Translations under genes and position numbers: made by a program
In this document: positions 44,825 to 54,646 of the stretch, piece by piece
How positions within the stretch are numbered: position 1 is the stretch's first letter
Layout of the letters: every line of letters starts with the position of its first letter
Notes under the pieces: model-generated
Databases searched by the model: none
Told to the model about the DNA's origin: nothing
The model's input: only the letters and a program-made list of their open reading frames with translations
Origin: PALSA-607 sp963825425
GTDB lineage: Bacteria > Actinomycetota > Actinomycetes > Acidothermales > Acidothermaceae
Length of the DNA: 64,000 nucleotides
Reading direction: 5' to 3'
NCBI GenBank assembly: GCA_963825425.1
Contig: CAWGTF010000010.1
Coordinates: 1 to 64,000, forward strand

Positions 44825-46207
44825 CTAGCTGTGCACGTGGAGCGGTTTGCCGGCTAGGGCCATCAGGGCCTCGCCGATCGCTTCGGTCTGAGTCGGGTGC
44901 GGGTGAATCAGCTGAGCAACCTCGCTCGGCAGTGCTTCCCAGTTGTAGATGAGTTGGGCTTCGGCGATCAGCTCGCCCACCCTGGCCCCGACGATGTGGA
45001 TACCCACGACCGGGCCGTCGGCAACCGCGATGACCTTCACCGCGCCCGAGGTCTTCAGGATCTGGCTCCGACCGTTACCCGCGAGGTCGTAGGTGAAGGT
45101 CTTCAGGTTGTCGCCGTACTTCTCCTTGGCCTTGGCCTCGGTGAGCCCGACAGAAGCGACTTCAGGTTCGGAGTAGGTGATGCGCGGAACCCCGTCGTAG
45201 TCGATCGGCACCGGGGAGAGGCCGCCCAGCCGCTCGGCGACGAGGATGCCCTCGGCGAAGCCGACGTGGGCAAGTTGCAGTGTCGGGATCAGGTCGCCGA
45301 CCGCGGAGATCGTTGGCACGTTGGTCTGGCAATACTCGTCGACTAGGACGAAGCCGCGCTCGGTCGCGACGCCATTGTCTTCGTAGCCGAGACCGGCCGA
45401 GACTGGGCCGCGACCGACGGCAACCAGGAGGTACTCGGCCTCGATCGTCTTGCCACCCTCAAGAGTGACGACCACGCCGGCGTCGGTGGTCTTGACGCCT
45501 TCGAAGCGGACCCCGAGCTCGTAGTTGATGCCGCGGCGGCGAAACGCGCGCTCGAGCAACTTCGAGCTTGCCTCGTCTTCGAGCGGCAGCAGGTGCGGCA
45601 GCGCCTCGACGATCGTGACCTCGGAGCCGAAGGACTTCCAGACGCTCGCGAACTCGACGCCGATCACACCGCCACCGAGGACGACGACCGATGCCGGGAC
45701 CCGGTCGAGCCGCAGCGCGTGCTCGCTGGTGATGACCCGGTCGCCGTCGATGTCGAGACCAGGCAGCGACTTGGGCGCCGAGCCGGTTGCCAGCAGGACG
45801 TGCCGGCCTTCGTACCGCTGCCCGCCGACCTCGACCGCTGTGGGGGAGACCAGCCGGCCCGCACCCTCGATGTAGGTGATCTTGTTGGCTTTCACCAGGC
45901 CTTGAAGACCTTTGTGGAGGCGGTTAACGACGCCGTCCTTGTAGGCGTGCACGGCCGCAACGTCGATGCCGTCGAACGTCGCTTTGACGCCGACTGACGC
46001 ACCGTCGCGCACGCCGTCGGCGATCTCGGCCGCGTGCAACAACGCTTTGGTCGGGATGCAGCCGCGATGCAGGCAGGTGCCGCCGACCTTGTCCTTTTCG
46101 ATCAGTGCGACCGAGAGCCCAAGCTCGCTCGCCCGAAAGGCAGCCGCGTAGCCGCCGCTCCCACCGCCGAGGATGACCAGGTCAAACGTGCCGTTCTCGT
46201 CTGCCAC
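44825..46207 (-). CDS. lpdA: Dihydrolipoyl dehydrogenase (E3)
   Basis: The protein has 460 residues from GTG 46207, chosen because AAGGAG lies at good spacing upstream. The FAD motif is LVILGGGSGGYAAAFRASEL and the redox disulfide GGTCLHRGCIP (Cys45, Cys50). NAD binding is shown by VVVLGGGVIGVEFASVW and the second FAD contact by TISAVGDL. The catalytic His-Glu pair is in QLIHPHPTQTEAIGEAL. It reoxidises dihydrolipoyl groups on SucB, encoded 75 bases downstream. Confidence 0.96.
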   Translation of the reverse strand: MADENGTFDLVILGGGSGGYAAAFRASELGLSVALIEKDKVGGTCLHRGCIPTKALLHAAEIADGVRDGASVGVKATFDGIDVAAVHAYKDGVVNRLHKGLQGLVKANKITYIEGAGRLVSPTAVEVGGQRYEGRHVLLATGSAPKSLPGLDIDGDRVITSEHALRLDRVPASVVVLGGGVIGVEFASVWKSFGSEVTIVEALPHLLPLEDEASSKLLERAFRRRGINYELGVRFEGVKTTDAGVVVTLEGGKTIEAEYLLVAVGRGPVSAGLGYEDNGVATERGFVLVDEYCQTNVPTISAVGDLIPTLQLAHVGFAEGILVAERLGGLSPVPIDYDGVPRITYSEPEVASVGLTEAKAKEKYGDNLKTFTYDLAGNGRSQILKTSGAVKVIAVADGPVVGIHIVGARVGELIAEAQLIYNWEALPSEVAQLIHPHPTQTEAIGEALMALAGKPLHVHS

Positions 46208-46303
46208 GAGCACTCCTTACGCGAGTGGTTGCGCACCGGTGGTGGCGCGCCTGCGGGATCGCCGCGACGGCCAACATCATTCTCCCACGCCGGTCCAGCG
46301 CAC

Positions 46304-46367
46304 GTGTGGGGCGCGGACCGCGCAGGTGTGGGGCGCGGACCGCGCAGGTGTGGGGCGCGGACCGCGC
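46304..46367. repeat. Three 22-bp tandem repeats between pepA and lpdA
   Basis: GTGTGGGGCGCGGACCGCGC, followed by AG in the first two copies, occurs at 46304-46325, 46326-46347 and 46348-46367. Each unit contains the near-palindrome GCGCGGACCGCGC. The array begins one base after the pepA stop region and ends ~97 bases before the lpdA start on the same strand. It could form terminator hairpins or be an intergenic repeat element. Confidence 0.95.
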
Positions 46368-46368
46368 C

Positions 46369-47910
46369 TCAGACCCGGCCGGTCGCGACGTCGTCCGCGA
46401 GTTGCACGAGGGTGCGGACCGCAGCGCCGGTGCCGCCTTTCGGGGTGTACCCGTAGGCGTCGCCCTGATTGAACGCCGGACCGTGGATGTCGAGGTGGGC
46501 CCACGTGATCGGCTCGCCGTCGCGCTTCCCGACGAACTCGCAGAGGAAGCTCGCGGCGACCAGCATGCCGCCGAACGCGTCACCCATGTTCGCGATGTCG
46601 GCGATGGAGGAGTCGAGCGACTTGCGAAGCTCCGGCGGCAGTGGCATCGGCCACATGTGCTCGCCTGCTCGCGTCGCGGCGTCGACAACCGCCGTCCGAA
46701 AGTCGTCGTCGTTGGCCATCACCCCCGACATGCGGGTGCCGAGGGCGACCAGCTGCGCGCCGGTCAACGTCGCGGCGTCGACGATCAGATCGGGCAGCTC
46801 TTCACTGGCGCGCGCAAGGGCGTCGGCCAGGATGAGCCTGCCCTCCGCATCGGTGTTGAGCACCTCGACGGTCTTTCCGCCGTAGATGGTGATGACGTCG
46901 GACGGCCGCTGTGCGGTACCCGACGGCATGTTTTCGGCGAGCGGCGCCCAGCCGGTGACGTTGACCCGCAACTTCAGCCGGGCGATCGCCACCATCGCCA
47001 TCAAGACTGCTGCCGCGCCGCCCATGTCGGACTTCATCCACTCCATCGGCGCCGCCGGCTTGAGCGAAAGGCCGCCGGAGTCGAACGTGATGCCCTTGCC
47101 GACAAGGGCCAGCGTCTTCGTCGCCTTCGGGTGGCGGTACGCCAACCGCACCAGTCGCGGCGGATTCACCGAGCCTTGCCCGACGCCGATGATGCCGCCG
47201 TAGCCGCCCTTCTTCAGGGCTTTCTCGTCGAGGACCTCGATCGCGAGACCGGCCCGATTCGCTTCGTCCGCCGCGATTTCGGCGAACTCGCGCGGGTGCA
47301 GATCGGACGGCGGTGTGTTGACGAGATCACGGGCGGTGCACACCGCGTCGCAAACGATCTTGGCGCGCGCGACCGCCTGCCTGGCTGATCGCGGTATCGG
47401 GTCGGCGACGAGAACCACGACGGATCTGACCGGAGGGAGGTAGCCGTGCAGCGTTGCATGTCGGTACCGCCGGTAGGAGTACGCGCCGAGCAGCGCACCT
47501 TCGGCGACGGCCGTGATGGCCTCGTCGGAAATCGTGCCATCGGCAGCGGTACCCAGCGAGATCGCGACCTTGCCTGCACCGGCAAGCGAACGAAGCGCGA
47601 CGCCAGCGGCTCGGCGTAGCACTTCGGGCACGAACTGCTGTCCTCGTCGACTTGGCGTGCCGAGGCCGACGACGACAACCACAGGAGCCGCGGTCGCGCC
47701 CAAAGTGGCGATCCGATGGCACTCGCCAGCCTGACCGGTCGCGCCGAGGCTGACCAGCGTGGCCACCAGTCGCCGGCGCAACGCAGCGTTGATGGTGTCC
47801 GAGCCCGGAACGAGCACGGGCCGACCGTTTTGGCCGGCAGCGACGCCGACGACGACGGCATCCGCCTTGATCTGGTCGGCGGGTTCGGCGGCGAGCGCGA
47901 TGGCAGTCAC
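46369..47910 (-). CDS. pepA: Leucyl aminopeptidase (M17 family)
   Basis: The protein has 513 residues from GTG 47910, chosen to avoid overlap with the MFS gene. The C-terminal catalytic domain carries LVGKGITFDSGGLSLKP, MKSDMGGAAAVLMAM and the M17 signature NTDAEGRLILADAL, with all metal-binding Lys/Asp/Glu residues. It is a cytosolic Mn/Zn exopeptidase. Its position between lpd and gcvT matches pepB (Rv2213) of M. tuberculosis. Confidence 0.94.
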   Translation of the reverse strand: MTAIALAAEPADQIKADAVVVGVAAGQNGRPVLVPGSDTINAALRRRLVATLVSLGATGQAGECHRIATLGATAAPVVVVVGLGTPSRRGQQFVPEVLRRAAGVALRSLAGAGKVAISLGTAADGTISDEAITAVAEGALLGAYSYRRYRHATLHGYLPPVRSVVVLVADPIPRSARQAVARAKIVCDAVCTARDLVNTPPSDLHPREFAEIAADEANRAGLAIEVLDEKALKKGGYGGIIGVGQGSVNPPRLVRLAYRHPKATKTLALVGKGITFDSGGLSLKPAAPMEWMKSDMGGAAAVLMAMVAIARLKLRVNVTGWAPLAENMPSGTAQRPSDVITIYGGKTVEVLNTDAEGRLILADALARASEELPDLIVDAATLTGAQLVALGTRMSGVMANDDDFRTAVVDAATRAGEHMWPMPLPPELRKSLDSSIADIANMGDAFGGMLVAASFLCEFVGKRDGEPITWAHLDIHGPAFNQGDAYGYTPKGGTGAAVRTLVQLADDVATGRV

Positions 47911-47929
47911 GGCCGCCGATCGTATCCGG

Positions 47930-49439
47930 TTAGTGCTCGGCCGCCGCGGGCTGAGGAGGCGCGCTGTGGTCACGGGCACTTTGCTCGACAGCGGCCACGT
48001 GGGCGTGGCGGCTCGGCAGCGTGAGGCCGAGCAGGGCTCCTGCTACCGCGACAAAGCCGGCGACGAAGAACGCGCGGTCGAATCCCGAACTCAAGGCGAC
48101 CGGCGTGCGCAGGCCCTTCGAACGGTCGGTCGCGATGGTGGCCAGCGCCGCCAGGCCGAGTGCGCCACCAACCTGTCGCGTGGTGTTGACCAGGCCGGAC
48201 GCGAGACCGGCCTCCGCGCGGTCGACCCCCATCGTCGCCGCCACGGTCACCGGCACGATGGACAGTCCGAGCCCAAAGCTGACCAGCATCATCGGCGCCA
48301 GCAGGTGGGTTGAGTAGCTGCCGGCAGCAGGCAGCCGGGAAAGCCACCACATGCCAACAGCGGCCAGCACCGCGCCGCCGACGATGATGCGGCGGGGACC
48401 GACCTTGCTCACGAGCCTCGATGCGCGTCTGCGCCCCGATGATGATCGCCACCGCGGCGGGCACAAACGCGAAGCCAGTCTTCAGCGCGCTGAAGTGCAG
48501 AACGTCCTGCATGTAGAGCGAGAGGAAGAAGAACATCGAGAACATGAGCGCGCCGACTGTGACGGCGATTCCGTTGGCCGATGACAGTGCGCGCATCTTG
48601 AAAATGCGCAGCGGCACCAGCGGTTGGGGCGTGTAGTGCTCGATCGCGACGAATGACCCGAGCAACACCACCGCAATGGCGAGGGTGACCAGCGTGCGCG
48701 CCGATCCCCACGGGTGCTCGTTGGTGCTGACGATCGCGTACACGAGCACGGCCAGGCCGCCCGTCACCGTAATCGTGCCCGGGAAGTCGAGGGCCCGGAC
48801 CGTGCGGATCTGGCCACGCGACTCCCGAAGGGAGACCCAGGCCGCCGCGAACAGGACGGCCCCGATCGGCACGTTCACGAACAGCACCCACCGCCAGCTC
48901 AGCTCGTCGGTGAGGATGCCACCGGCCATGACGCCGAAGGCGCCGCCGCTGCCCGCTGTCGCACTCCAGAGCCCGAGCGCGCGAGCTCGCTCTCGCTGCT
49001 CGGTGTAGGTCGTGGTCAGCAGGCTGAGCGTCGAGGGGGCGAGGATGGCGCCGCCGAGGCCCTGCGCGGCACGCGCGATCTCGAGCATCGTCCCGTTCTG
49101 CGCGAAGCCACCGACGAGGCTCGCGCCAACGAAGACGATCAGGCCCAGCAGGAAGATCTTCTTGCGGCCGAACAAGTCACCGGCGCGGCCGCCCAGGAGG
49201 AGGAAGCCGGCGAACGTCAGCGCGTAGGCGTTGACCACCCACTGCAGCTCGCTCTGGTTCATGTGCAGCGACTGGCCCATCTTGGGCAGCGCCACGTTAA
49301 CGATCGAGATGTCGAGCACGACCATGAACTGCGCGGCGCAGGCGATGGCGAGCACGGCCCACGAGGGGACATGTGCGTGGGTCGCCGACTCGTGCTCGGC
49401 GGGAGCGTGCGCAGACGTGTTGGTCGGGTTCTCGCTCAT
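47930..49439 (-). CDS. DHA2/EmrB-QacA family MFS drug transporter, frameshifted
   Basis: The protein from 49439 has about 14 hydrophobic segments: FMVVLDISIVNVALPKMGQS (motif D), LGGRAGDLFGRKKIFLLGL (motif A) and GSGGAFGVMAGGILTDELSW (motif C-like). After AIIIGAQT a net +1 base near 48425 moves the rest (SKVGPRRIIVGGAVLAAVGM, ASGLVNTTRQVGGALGLAAL) to the frame ending TAA at 47930. The corrected length is about 502 residues. It probably exports drugs or metabolites. It is divergent from gcvT, with about 200 bases between. Confidence 0.85.
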
Positions 49440-49637
49440 ACGGGACCTCTGGTGATCTGGCCGAGATGGGGCTCGGGTATGGCGTGTGCTGGCCGACTTC
49501 GTCGAACTCTATGGGCTCAACCTACGAACGCCCTCTGACATTTCCGCGGGCAGGGTCTGGGCAGCGCGGGTGGTGGCCCCCAGGGCGGTGGCGGCCATGG
49601 ACGGCGCTCGCGAGGTCGGACGCGGTAACGTCCGCGC

Positions 49638-50805
49638 ATGACAGAAGCGCCCGAGCACGGCCACGACCTGATCCGCTCGCCATTACACGACCGCCACGTT
49701 GCGCTCGGCGCGAAGATGGGCGAATTCGGCGGTTGGACGATGCCTCTGGAGTACGCCGGCGGCGGAGTCATCGCCGAACACAAAGCGGTCCGCGAGAACG
49801 TCGGCGTCTTCGACGTGTCACATCTCGGCAAGGCCTCTGTGCGCGGCCCCGGCGCTGCCGCCTTCATCGACGCCACGTTGACTAACGACCTCGACCGGAT
49901 CGCTCCAGGGGCGGCGCAGTACACCCATGGCGCGCGCGGCGCGCAGTACACCCTGTGTGCGGACGACGCCTCGGGCGGTGTCGTCGACGACCTCATCGTC
50001 TACCTGCGCGGCGACGACGACGTCTTCCTCGTGCCGAACGCCGCGAACACGGCCGAGGTGGTGCGTCGGCTCGCAGCCGCCGCACCAGACGGTGTCGAAG
50101 TTCGCAACCTGCACCGCGATTTCGCGGTCCTGGCAGTACAGGGGCCGCGCTCACCCGAACTGGTCGAAGCGATCGGGCTGCCCGCGGAGCACCCGTACAT
50201 GTCGTTCGTCGATGCAAGGTGGACGCCGGGTGCGGGCGCCAGCACGGACGTCACCGTCTGCCGATCGGGCTACACCGGCGAACGCGGGTATGAACTGGTG
50301 GTTGCCAGTGCGGACGCCGGCGCCGTGTGGGATCAGCTGTTTGCAGCCGGCGCGCCCCTCGGCGTCCGGGCTTGCGGTCTTGGTGCTCGTGACACGTTGC
50401 GCACCGAAATGGGCTACCCGCTGCACGGCCAGGACCTCTCGCTCGACATCACCCCGAACCAGGCACGCGTGGGCTGGGCGGTCGGCTGGAAGAAGCCTGC
50501 ATTTTGGGGACGTGACGTCCTGCTGGCAGAACGGGCCGCCGGACCGTCCCGCGTCTTGCGTGGTCTCTTGGCCCTCGACCGGGGCATTCCGCGACCGCAC
50601 ATGGTGGTGAAGTCCGCAGCGGGCGAGGTGGTCGGTGAGGTGACTAGCGGCACGTTCTCGCCCACCCTGCCGCGTCGGAATCGCCCTCGCGTTGTTGCGG
50701 CCCGACATTGTCGAAGGCGACGAGGTCGAGGTCGATGTGCGGGGCAGGCCAGCTGCGATGCGCGTCGTGAAGCCGCCGTTCATCGAGGGGAGCCGCGCAG
50801 TATGA
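49638..50805 (+). CDS. gcvT: Aminomethyltransferase, glycine cleavage system T protein, frameshifted near the end
   Basis: The protein begins HDLIRSPLHDRHVALGAKMG and shows EFGGWTMPLEYAGGGVIAEH, VFDVSHLGKASVRG, VCRSGYTGERGYELVV and GARDTLRTEMGYPLHGQDLS (folate and aminomethyl binding). After GTFSPTL one extra C near 50669 shifts the frame; removing it gives RVGIALALLRPDIVEGDEVE and a TGA at 50805 overlapping the next ATG. The corrected length is about 388 residues, normal for GcvT. Only T is present here; the P, H and L partners must be elsewhere, apart from lpd. Confidence 0.9.
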
Positions 50806-51333
50806 GCCGGGCGCGAGCGCGTCGTGCTTATCGGCATGATGGGCGCCGGCAAATCGACCGTCGGGGCAAGCCTGTCGAGGCTTACCGGATGGCCCTACAT
50901 CGACAACGACGAGGTCGTCGAGCAGATGGTCGGCATGCCCACCCGCGACCTGATGCAGCAACGGGGTGTTGCGGCGATGCGCGCGGCAGAGTCTGCTGCG
51001 GCCATTCAGGTTCTGACGCATGCCGGCGCCACTGATTGCCGGCGTGGCGGCCGGCATCGTGCTCGATCCGGCAGTCAGCGCACAGGTTCATGACGGAGCG
51101 TTCGTCGTCTTCCTGCGGGCGCGAATCGAGACGCTGGCCAAGCGCGTCGAAGGCACCTACCGGCCGTGGCTCGGCGACGATCCCGAGCGCGACGCTGCGC
51201 AAGCTGTACGAGGGCCGCGAGCCGCTGTACGAGAAGCTGGCCCATCTCGTCCTCGACGTCGACGACACGACACCGGACGCCGACGCGCAGCGGATTCTCG
51301 ACGCCGTTCAGGGCGCCGCAGACGCAGCGCTAG
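50802..51333 (+). CDS. Shikimate-kinase-like small P-loop kinase, frameshifted
   Basis: Assembled across frames the protein reads VVLIGMMGAGKSTVGASLSR (Walker A) and WPYIDNDEVVEQMVGMPTRD, followed by PLIAGVAAGIVLDPAVSAQV, VVFLRARIETLAKRVEG (lid-like Arg), LRKLYEGREPLYEKLAHLVL and a C-terminal ADAAL. At least three +1 shifts are required (near 50815, 51030 and 51195). The fold is that of shikimate kinase/gluconate kinase; the true substrate cannot be told. The ATG at 50802 overlaps the gcvT stop. It is convergent with cobS. Confidence 0.68.
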
Positions 51334-52155
51334 TGCCCCATCGCGGTGATCAGGAAGCAGGTCATCGTGGCGATTTCGCCGCACGCGCCGATAACGTCCC
51401 CGGTGACGCCGCCGAAACGGCGTATCGCGTGCCTGCCCACGAGGCGCGCTACGGCGAGCGCCGCGAGCACCGCCGCCAGTCGCTGAATCGCGTTGTTGAC
51501 CTGCTCGATGTTGGCGTCGAACGGTCCCCAGAGAACTGCTCCTGCGCACAGCACGAGGGTCCAGAAGATCGCGACGATCCGCGACACCGAGCCGGCAACC
51601 AGTGCGCCCATGCCATCGGTGCGGGCCGCCGGGATGCCAGGGGTACAGGCCCACAGCATCGACACTCTCCCCGCGACGACGCCGAGCACCAACGCCTGCG
51701 TACCGCGGTGCACGAGTGCATTGCTCGTCAATGCGAGGACGTCGATCCCGAGGACGCCGATCAGAGCCGCGGCCCCCAGCGCGCCGACCCGCCCGTCGCG
51801 CATGATCGCAAGAGCTTCGTCGGCCGGTTTGCCTGAGGCCAGGCCGTCGACGGTGTCGGCGAGCCCGTCGAGGTGCAGGCCGCGGGTCAGCAACGCCAAC
51901 GTGAGGATCGCGAGCGCCGAAGCGATCAGCGGCCCTTCGAACACCGGATTCGCGTGCCGGATGTACAGCGTCGGGCCGGGATAGACGAGCCGTGCGACGA
52001 CGATCACGCCCGACGCAATGAGGGCGAGGAGACCACCGATCACCGGGCTCCACGCCATCGACGCTCCGGCGATCGCGTCGATTGACCCGGCCCGCCTTCA
52101 CCGGTGCCACGGTGAACATGGTCAAAGCGAGACGAAGTCCGGCAAAGTCAGCCAC
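51330..52155 (-). CDS. cobS: Adenosylcobinamide-GDP ribazoletransferase (cobalamin synthase), frameshifted near the start
   Basis: This integral membrane enzyme joins adenosylcobinamide-GDP to alpha-ribazole. The start MADFAGLRLALTMFTVAPVK is in one frame; one extra A near 52083 moves the rest to the frame beginning GASMAWSPVIGGLLALIASG. It then shows LLTRGLHLDGLADTVDGLAS (the conserved HLDGLADTxDG motif) and RDGRVGALGAAAL. The end overlaps the convergent kinase gene by a few bases. The first codons overlap the cobT stop by eight bases. Confidence 0.88.
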
Positions 52156-53218
52156 GGTTGCTGACGTTCGCCTCGCCGAATGTCGCCATACCTTCGAGGA
52201 TATCGGCCGCCGCAGTGATGATCGGTACGGCCATTAGCGCGCCGCTGCCCTCACCGAGGCGCAATCCGAGATCGACCAGCGGGTGCAGCCCCAGCGTCTC
52301 GAGGGCGAATCGGTGGGCCGGCTCGACCGAGCGGTGGCCAGCCGCCCACCATGCTGCCGCGCCAGGAGCCAGCCGTTGCGCGAGCAACGCGGCAGCTCCG
52401 CTGACCAGGCCGTCGAGAAGGACGGGGGTTCGGCGGACCGCGGCTTGCGCGAGAAATCCAGCCATAGCGGCGATGTCGGCACCTCCGACGGCTGCTATTA
52501 GTGCAAGCGGATCCTGCATCGTCTCAGCTCGTGCGATTCCGGTCGCGACAATCGCACGCTTGCGAACGAGGCCGTCATCGTCGATGCCGGTGCCGCGTCC
52601 GGTGACGACGTCGGCATCGAGATCGGTCAACACACCGATCAGAACCGACGCTGGTGTCGTGTTGCCGATTCCCATATCGCCGGGGATCAGCAAATCAGCC
52701 CCGGCGTCGATCTCCTCGTCGGCAATCGCTTTGCCGGCGTTGACTGCTTGCACGGTTTCGTCTGGAGTAAGGGCATTCTCGACGTCGAGTCGACCCGAGC
52801 CGCGTCGCACCTTCCACCTGGTGACCTCGCTCGGCAGCACGAGGCCGGGCAGGTCGGAACTGACCGCCATGTCGACCACCCGCACGCCGGCGCCGACGCC
52901 ACGTGCGAGCACATTGACGGCCGCGCCGCCCGCGACGAAGTTGGCGACCATCTGCGCGGTGACCTCACTCGGGTACGCCGATACACCCGCAGCGGCTACG
53001 CCGTGGTCACCCGCGAAGATCACCACTCGGATGCGCTGCGGCCGCACCGGCGGGCAACGGCCCTGGACACCGGCCAGCCACACCGACACGTCCTCGAGCC
53101 GACCCAGCGCGCCGGTCGGCTTGGTGAGGATCGCCTGGCGAGCAATCGCCTGCTCGCGGGCGACCTTGTCGGGCTCGGGTACCGCGTCGAAACGGACTGT
53201 CGCGGGGCTGGCGGTCAC
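52148..53218 (-). CDS. cobT: Nicotinate-nucleotide:dimethylbenzimidazole phosphoribosyltransferase
   Basis: The 356-residue enzyme activates the lower ligand of B12. Segments include LTKPTGALGRLEDVSVWLAG, VVIFAGDHGVAAAGVSAYPS, IPGDMGIGNTTPASVLIGVL and DLGLRLGEGSGALMAV, the last with catalytic Glu323. The start overlaps the MBL-CobU stop by four bases, so CobU, CobT and CobS are made from one transcript. Confidence 0.96.
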   Translation of the reverse strand: MTASPATVRFDAVPEPDKVAREQAIARQAILTKPTGALGRLEDVSVWLAGVQGRCPPVRPQRIRVVIFAGDHGVAAAGVSAYPSEVTAQMVANFVAGGAAVNVLARGVGAGVRVVDMAVSSDLPGLVLPSEVTRWKVRRGSGRLDVENALTPDETVQAVNAGKAIADEEIDAGADLLIPGDMGIGNTTPASVLIGVLTDLDADVVTGRGTGIDDDGLVRKRAIVATGIARAETMQDPLALIAAVGGADIAAMAGFLAQAAVRRTPVLLDGLVSGAAALLAQRLAPGAAAWWAAGHRSVEPAHRFALETLGLHPLVDLGLRLGEGSGALMAVPIITAAADILEGMATFGEANVSNRG

Positions 53219-54639
53219 GTTGACTCCTGGTCAGATGTTTGGAGAGTGTGCGGCCGCAGCAGCGAACGGGGGATACCGGCTTCCACGACAAACACCTCGT
53301 CGGACTCCGCTGCGAGCCGGGCATTCAGACTTCCGAGCTCGTCGCGAAATCGCCGTCCGCTCGGGTACGGCGGCACGACGCCTGACCCGACCTCGTTGCT
53401 GACCGCGACGACGCGAGCAGCCGTCGTCCGCCAGGCGAGTAACAAGCCGTCGACCGCCTCGGCCACCTCGGCGTCAGCCCGCGGGTTGCGAACTGCGGCC
53501 CCGCCGTCAGCTGACCACAAACCGGCGTCGTCCATGATCGCGGCGAGCCACACGGTGAGGCAGTCGATGAGCAACGGTGGATCGTCGGCGCTAGTAGCGG
53601 CCAGCAGTTCGGCGAGCGCGGTCGTCTCAACCGTCGTCCAGTGGTCGGGTCGCCGCGATCGGTGCACGGCGATCCGGTCCCGCCACTCGGCGTCCTTCAG
53701 CTCTTCGTCGGCAGTTGCCGTTGCGACGTAGACCACCGCCGGCGCGCCGGCCAACAGTCGTTCGGCGGCCAGGGACTTTCCGGACCGCGCACCGCCGAGG
53801 ACGAGGGTCCGCCGCGGGAAGGTGCTACCTGCCGGTGCAGCAGTCAATGTGTCGTCGAGACGGATCACGGCGCCGTCCGGCAACAGCTCACTGCCTATCG
53901 CGGCGAGCCGCGCACGCAGGATCGACGGCGCCGGATTCCCGTGTCCGAGGTGAACAGCAACGACGCGACTCTGGTCGTCGATCGCTTTCTCACGTCGCAA
54001 CCGAGCCAGGGTCGTGGCGAAGGATGCGAGCCCGTGGTGGCCGGTAGCACCGGCAACCGGGCGATCGCCCCAGCTGTCTTCCAGAAGCAGCAGGTCGTAG
54101 CGCGCGCCGACCGGTGTGGTGAAACTCGGACCGGTATCTGTCGCGTAGAGCAGCCGATGTGTCGACGTGGCCACGTCGTAGATAACTGCTCCGGCACTGT
54201 CGTGGTCGGCGGCGATCACCCGCACGGTGTACGCGCCGAGAGTCAGTTGGTCGCCCGGTGCTACAGCACGGCACTCGACCCCAGGATCAGCGGGCGGCAG
54301 CCACTGCGACAGCCCAGCCAATGCTGACGCTGGTCCGACTACCGTCACGGGGTCGCCTTCGCCGAGAGCCCAGCGCCGGGTGAGCAGAGCCGCTCCGCTC
54401 GAATGGTCGTAGTGGTCGTGCGTCACAAGCAGGTAGCGAACAGTGTCAAGGCGGATGCCGAGACGCACGGCCGATCGAGGAACGTCCTGTCCGCAATCGA
54501 TGAGTAATACGTCGTCTACCAATGCAGCAGTGTGTGAGCGGATCTCCCCTTCCGCATATGTCGCGGCGCATGACGCGCAATTGCAGAACGGGTGCGGCCA
54601 GCCGGCTGCATCACCGGTGCCGAGCAGCGTTATCTCCAT
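53215..54639 (-). CDS. cobU: Fusion of a metallo-beta-lactamase-fold hydrolase with adenosylcobinamide kinase/guanylyltransferase (CobU)
   Basis: The protein has 474 residues from ATG 54639. Residues 1-300 are an MBL-fold domain: ITLLGTGDAAGWPHPFCNC with three Cys, THDHYDHSSG metal site, ATDTGPSF and VHLGHGNP. Residues ~305-474 are CobU: RTLVLGGARSGKSLAAERLL (P-loop), YVATATADEELKDAEWRDRI, LLIDCLTVWLA, VSNEVGSGVVP. The CobU part phosphorylates adenosylcobinamide and attaches GMP. The MBL half may supply a phosphatase or phosphodiesterase step missing from the pathway, such as alpha-ribazole phosphate handling (inference). Confidence 0.9.
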   Translation of the reverse strand: MEITLLGTGDAAGWPHPFCNCASCAATYAEGEIRSHTAALVDDVLLIDCGQDVPRSAVRLGIRLDTVRYLLVTHDHYDHSSGAALLTRRWALGEGDPVTVVGPASALAGLSQWLPPADPGVECRAVAPGDQLTLGAYTVRVIAADHDSAGAVIYDVATSTHRLLYATDTGPSFTTPVGARYDLLLLEDSWGDRPVAGATGHHGLASFATTLARLRREKAIDDQSRVVAVHLGHGNPAPSILRARLAAIGSELLPDGAVIRLDDTLTAAPAGSTFPRRTLVLGGARSGKSLAAERLLAGAPAVVYVATATADEELKDAEWRDRIAVHRSRRPDHWTTVETTALAELLAATSADDPPLLIDCLTVWLAAIMDDAGLWSADGGAAVRNPRADAEVAEAVDGLLLAWRTTAARVVAVSNEVGSGVVPPYPSGRRFRDELGSLNARLAAESDEVFVVEAGIPRSLLRPHTLQTSDQEST

Positions 54640-54646
54640 AAGCGAC

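Noticed and set aside
46304..46367. CRISPR-like repeats
   Set aside because: Three contiguous 22-bp copies have no spacers.
46225..47388. 387-codon plus-strand frame opposite pepA, including the 22-bp repeats
   Set aside because: Shadow of an intact M17 peptidase; the repeat makes it look structured at its start but no motif is present.
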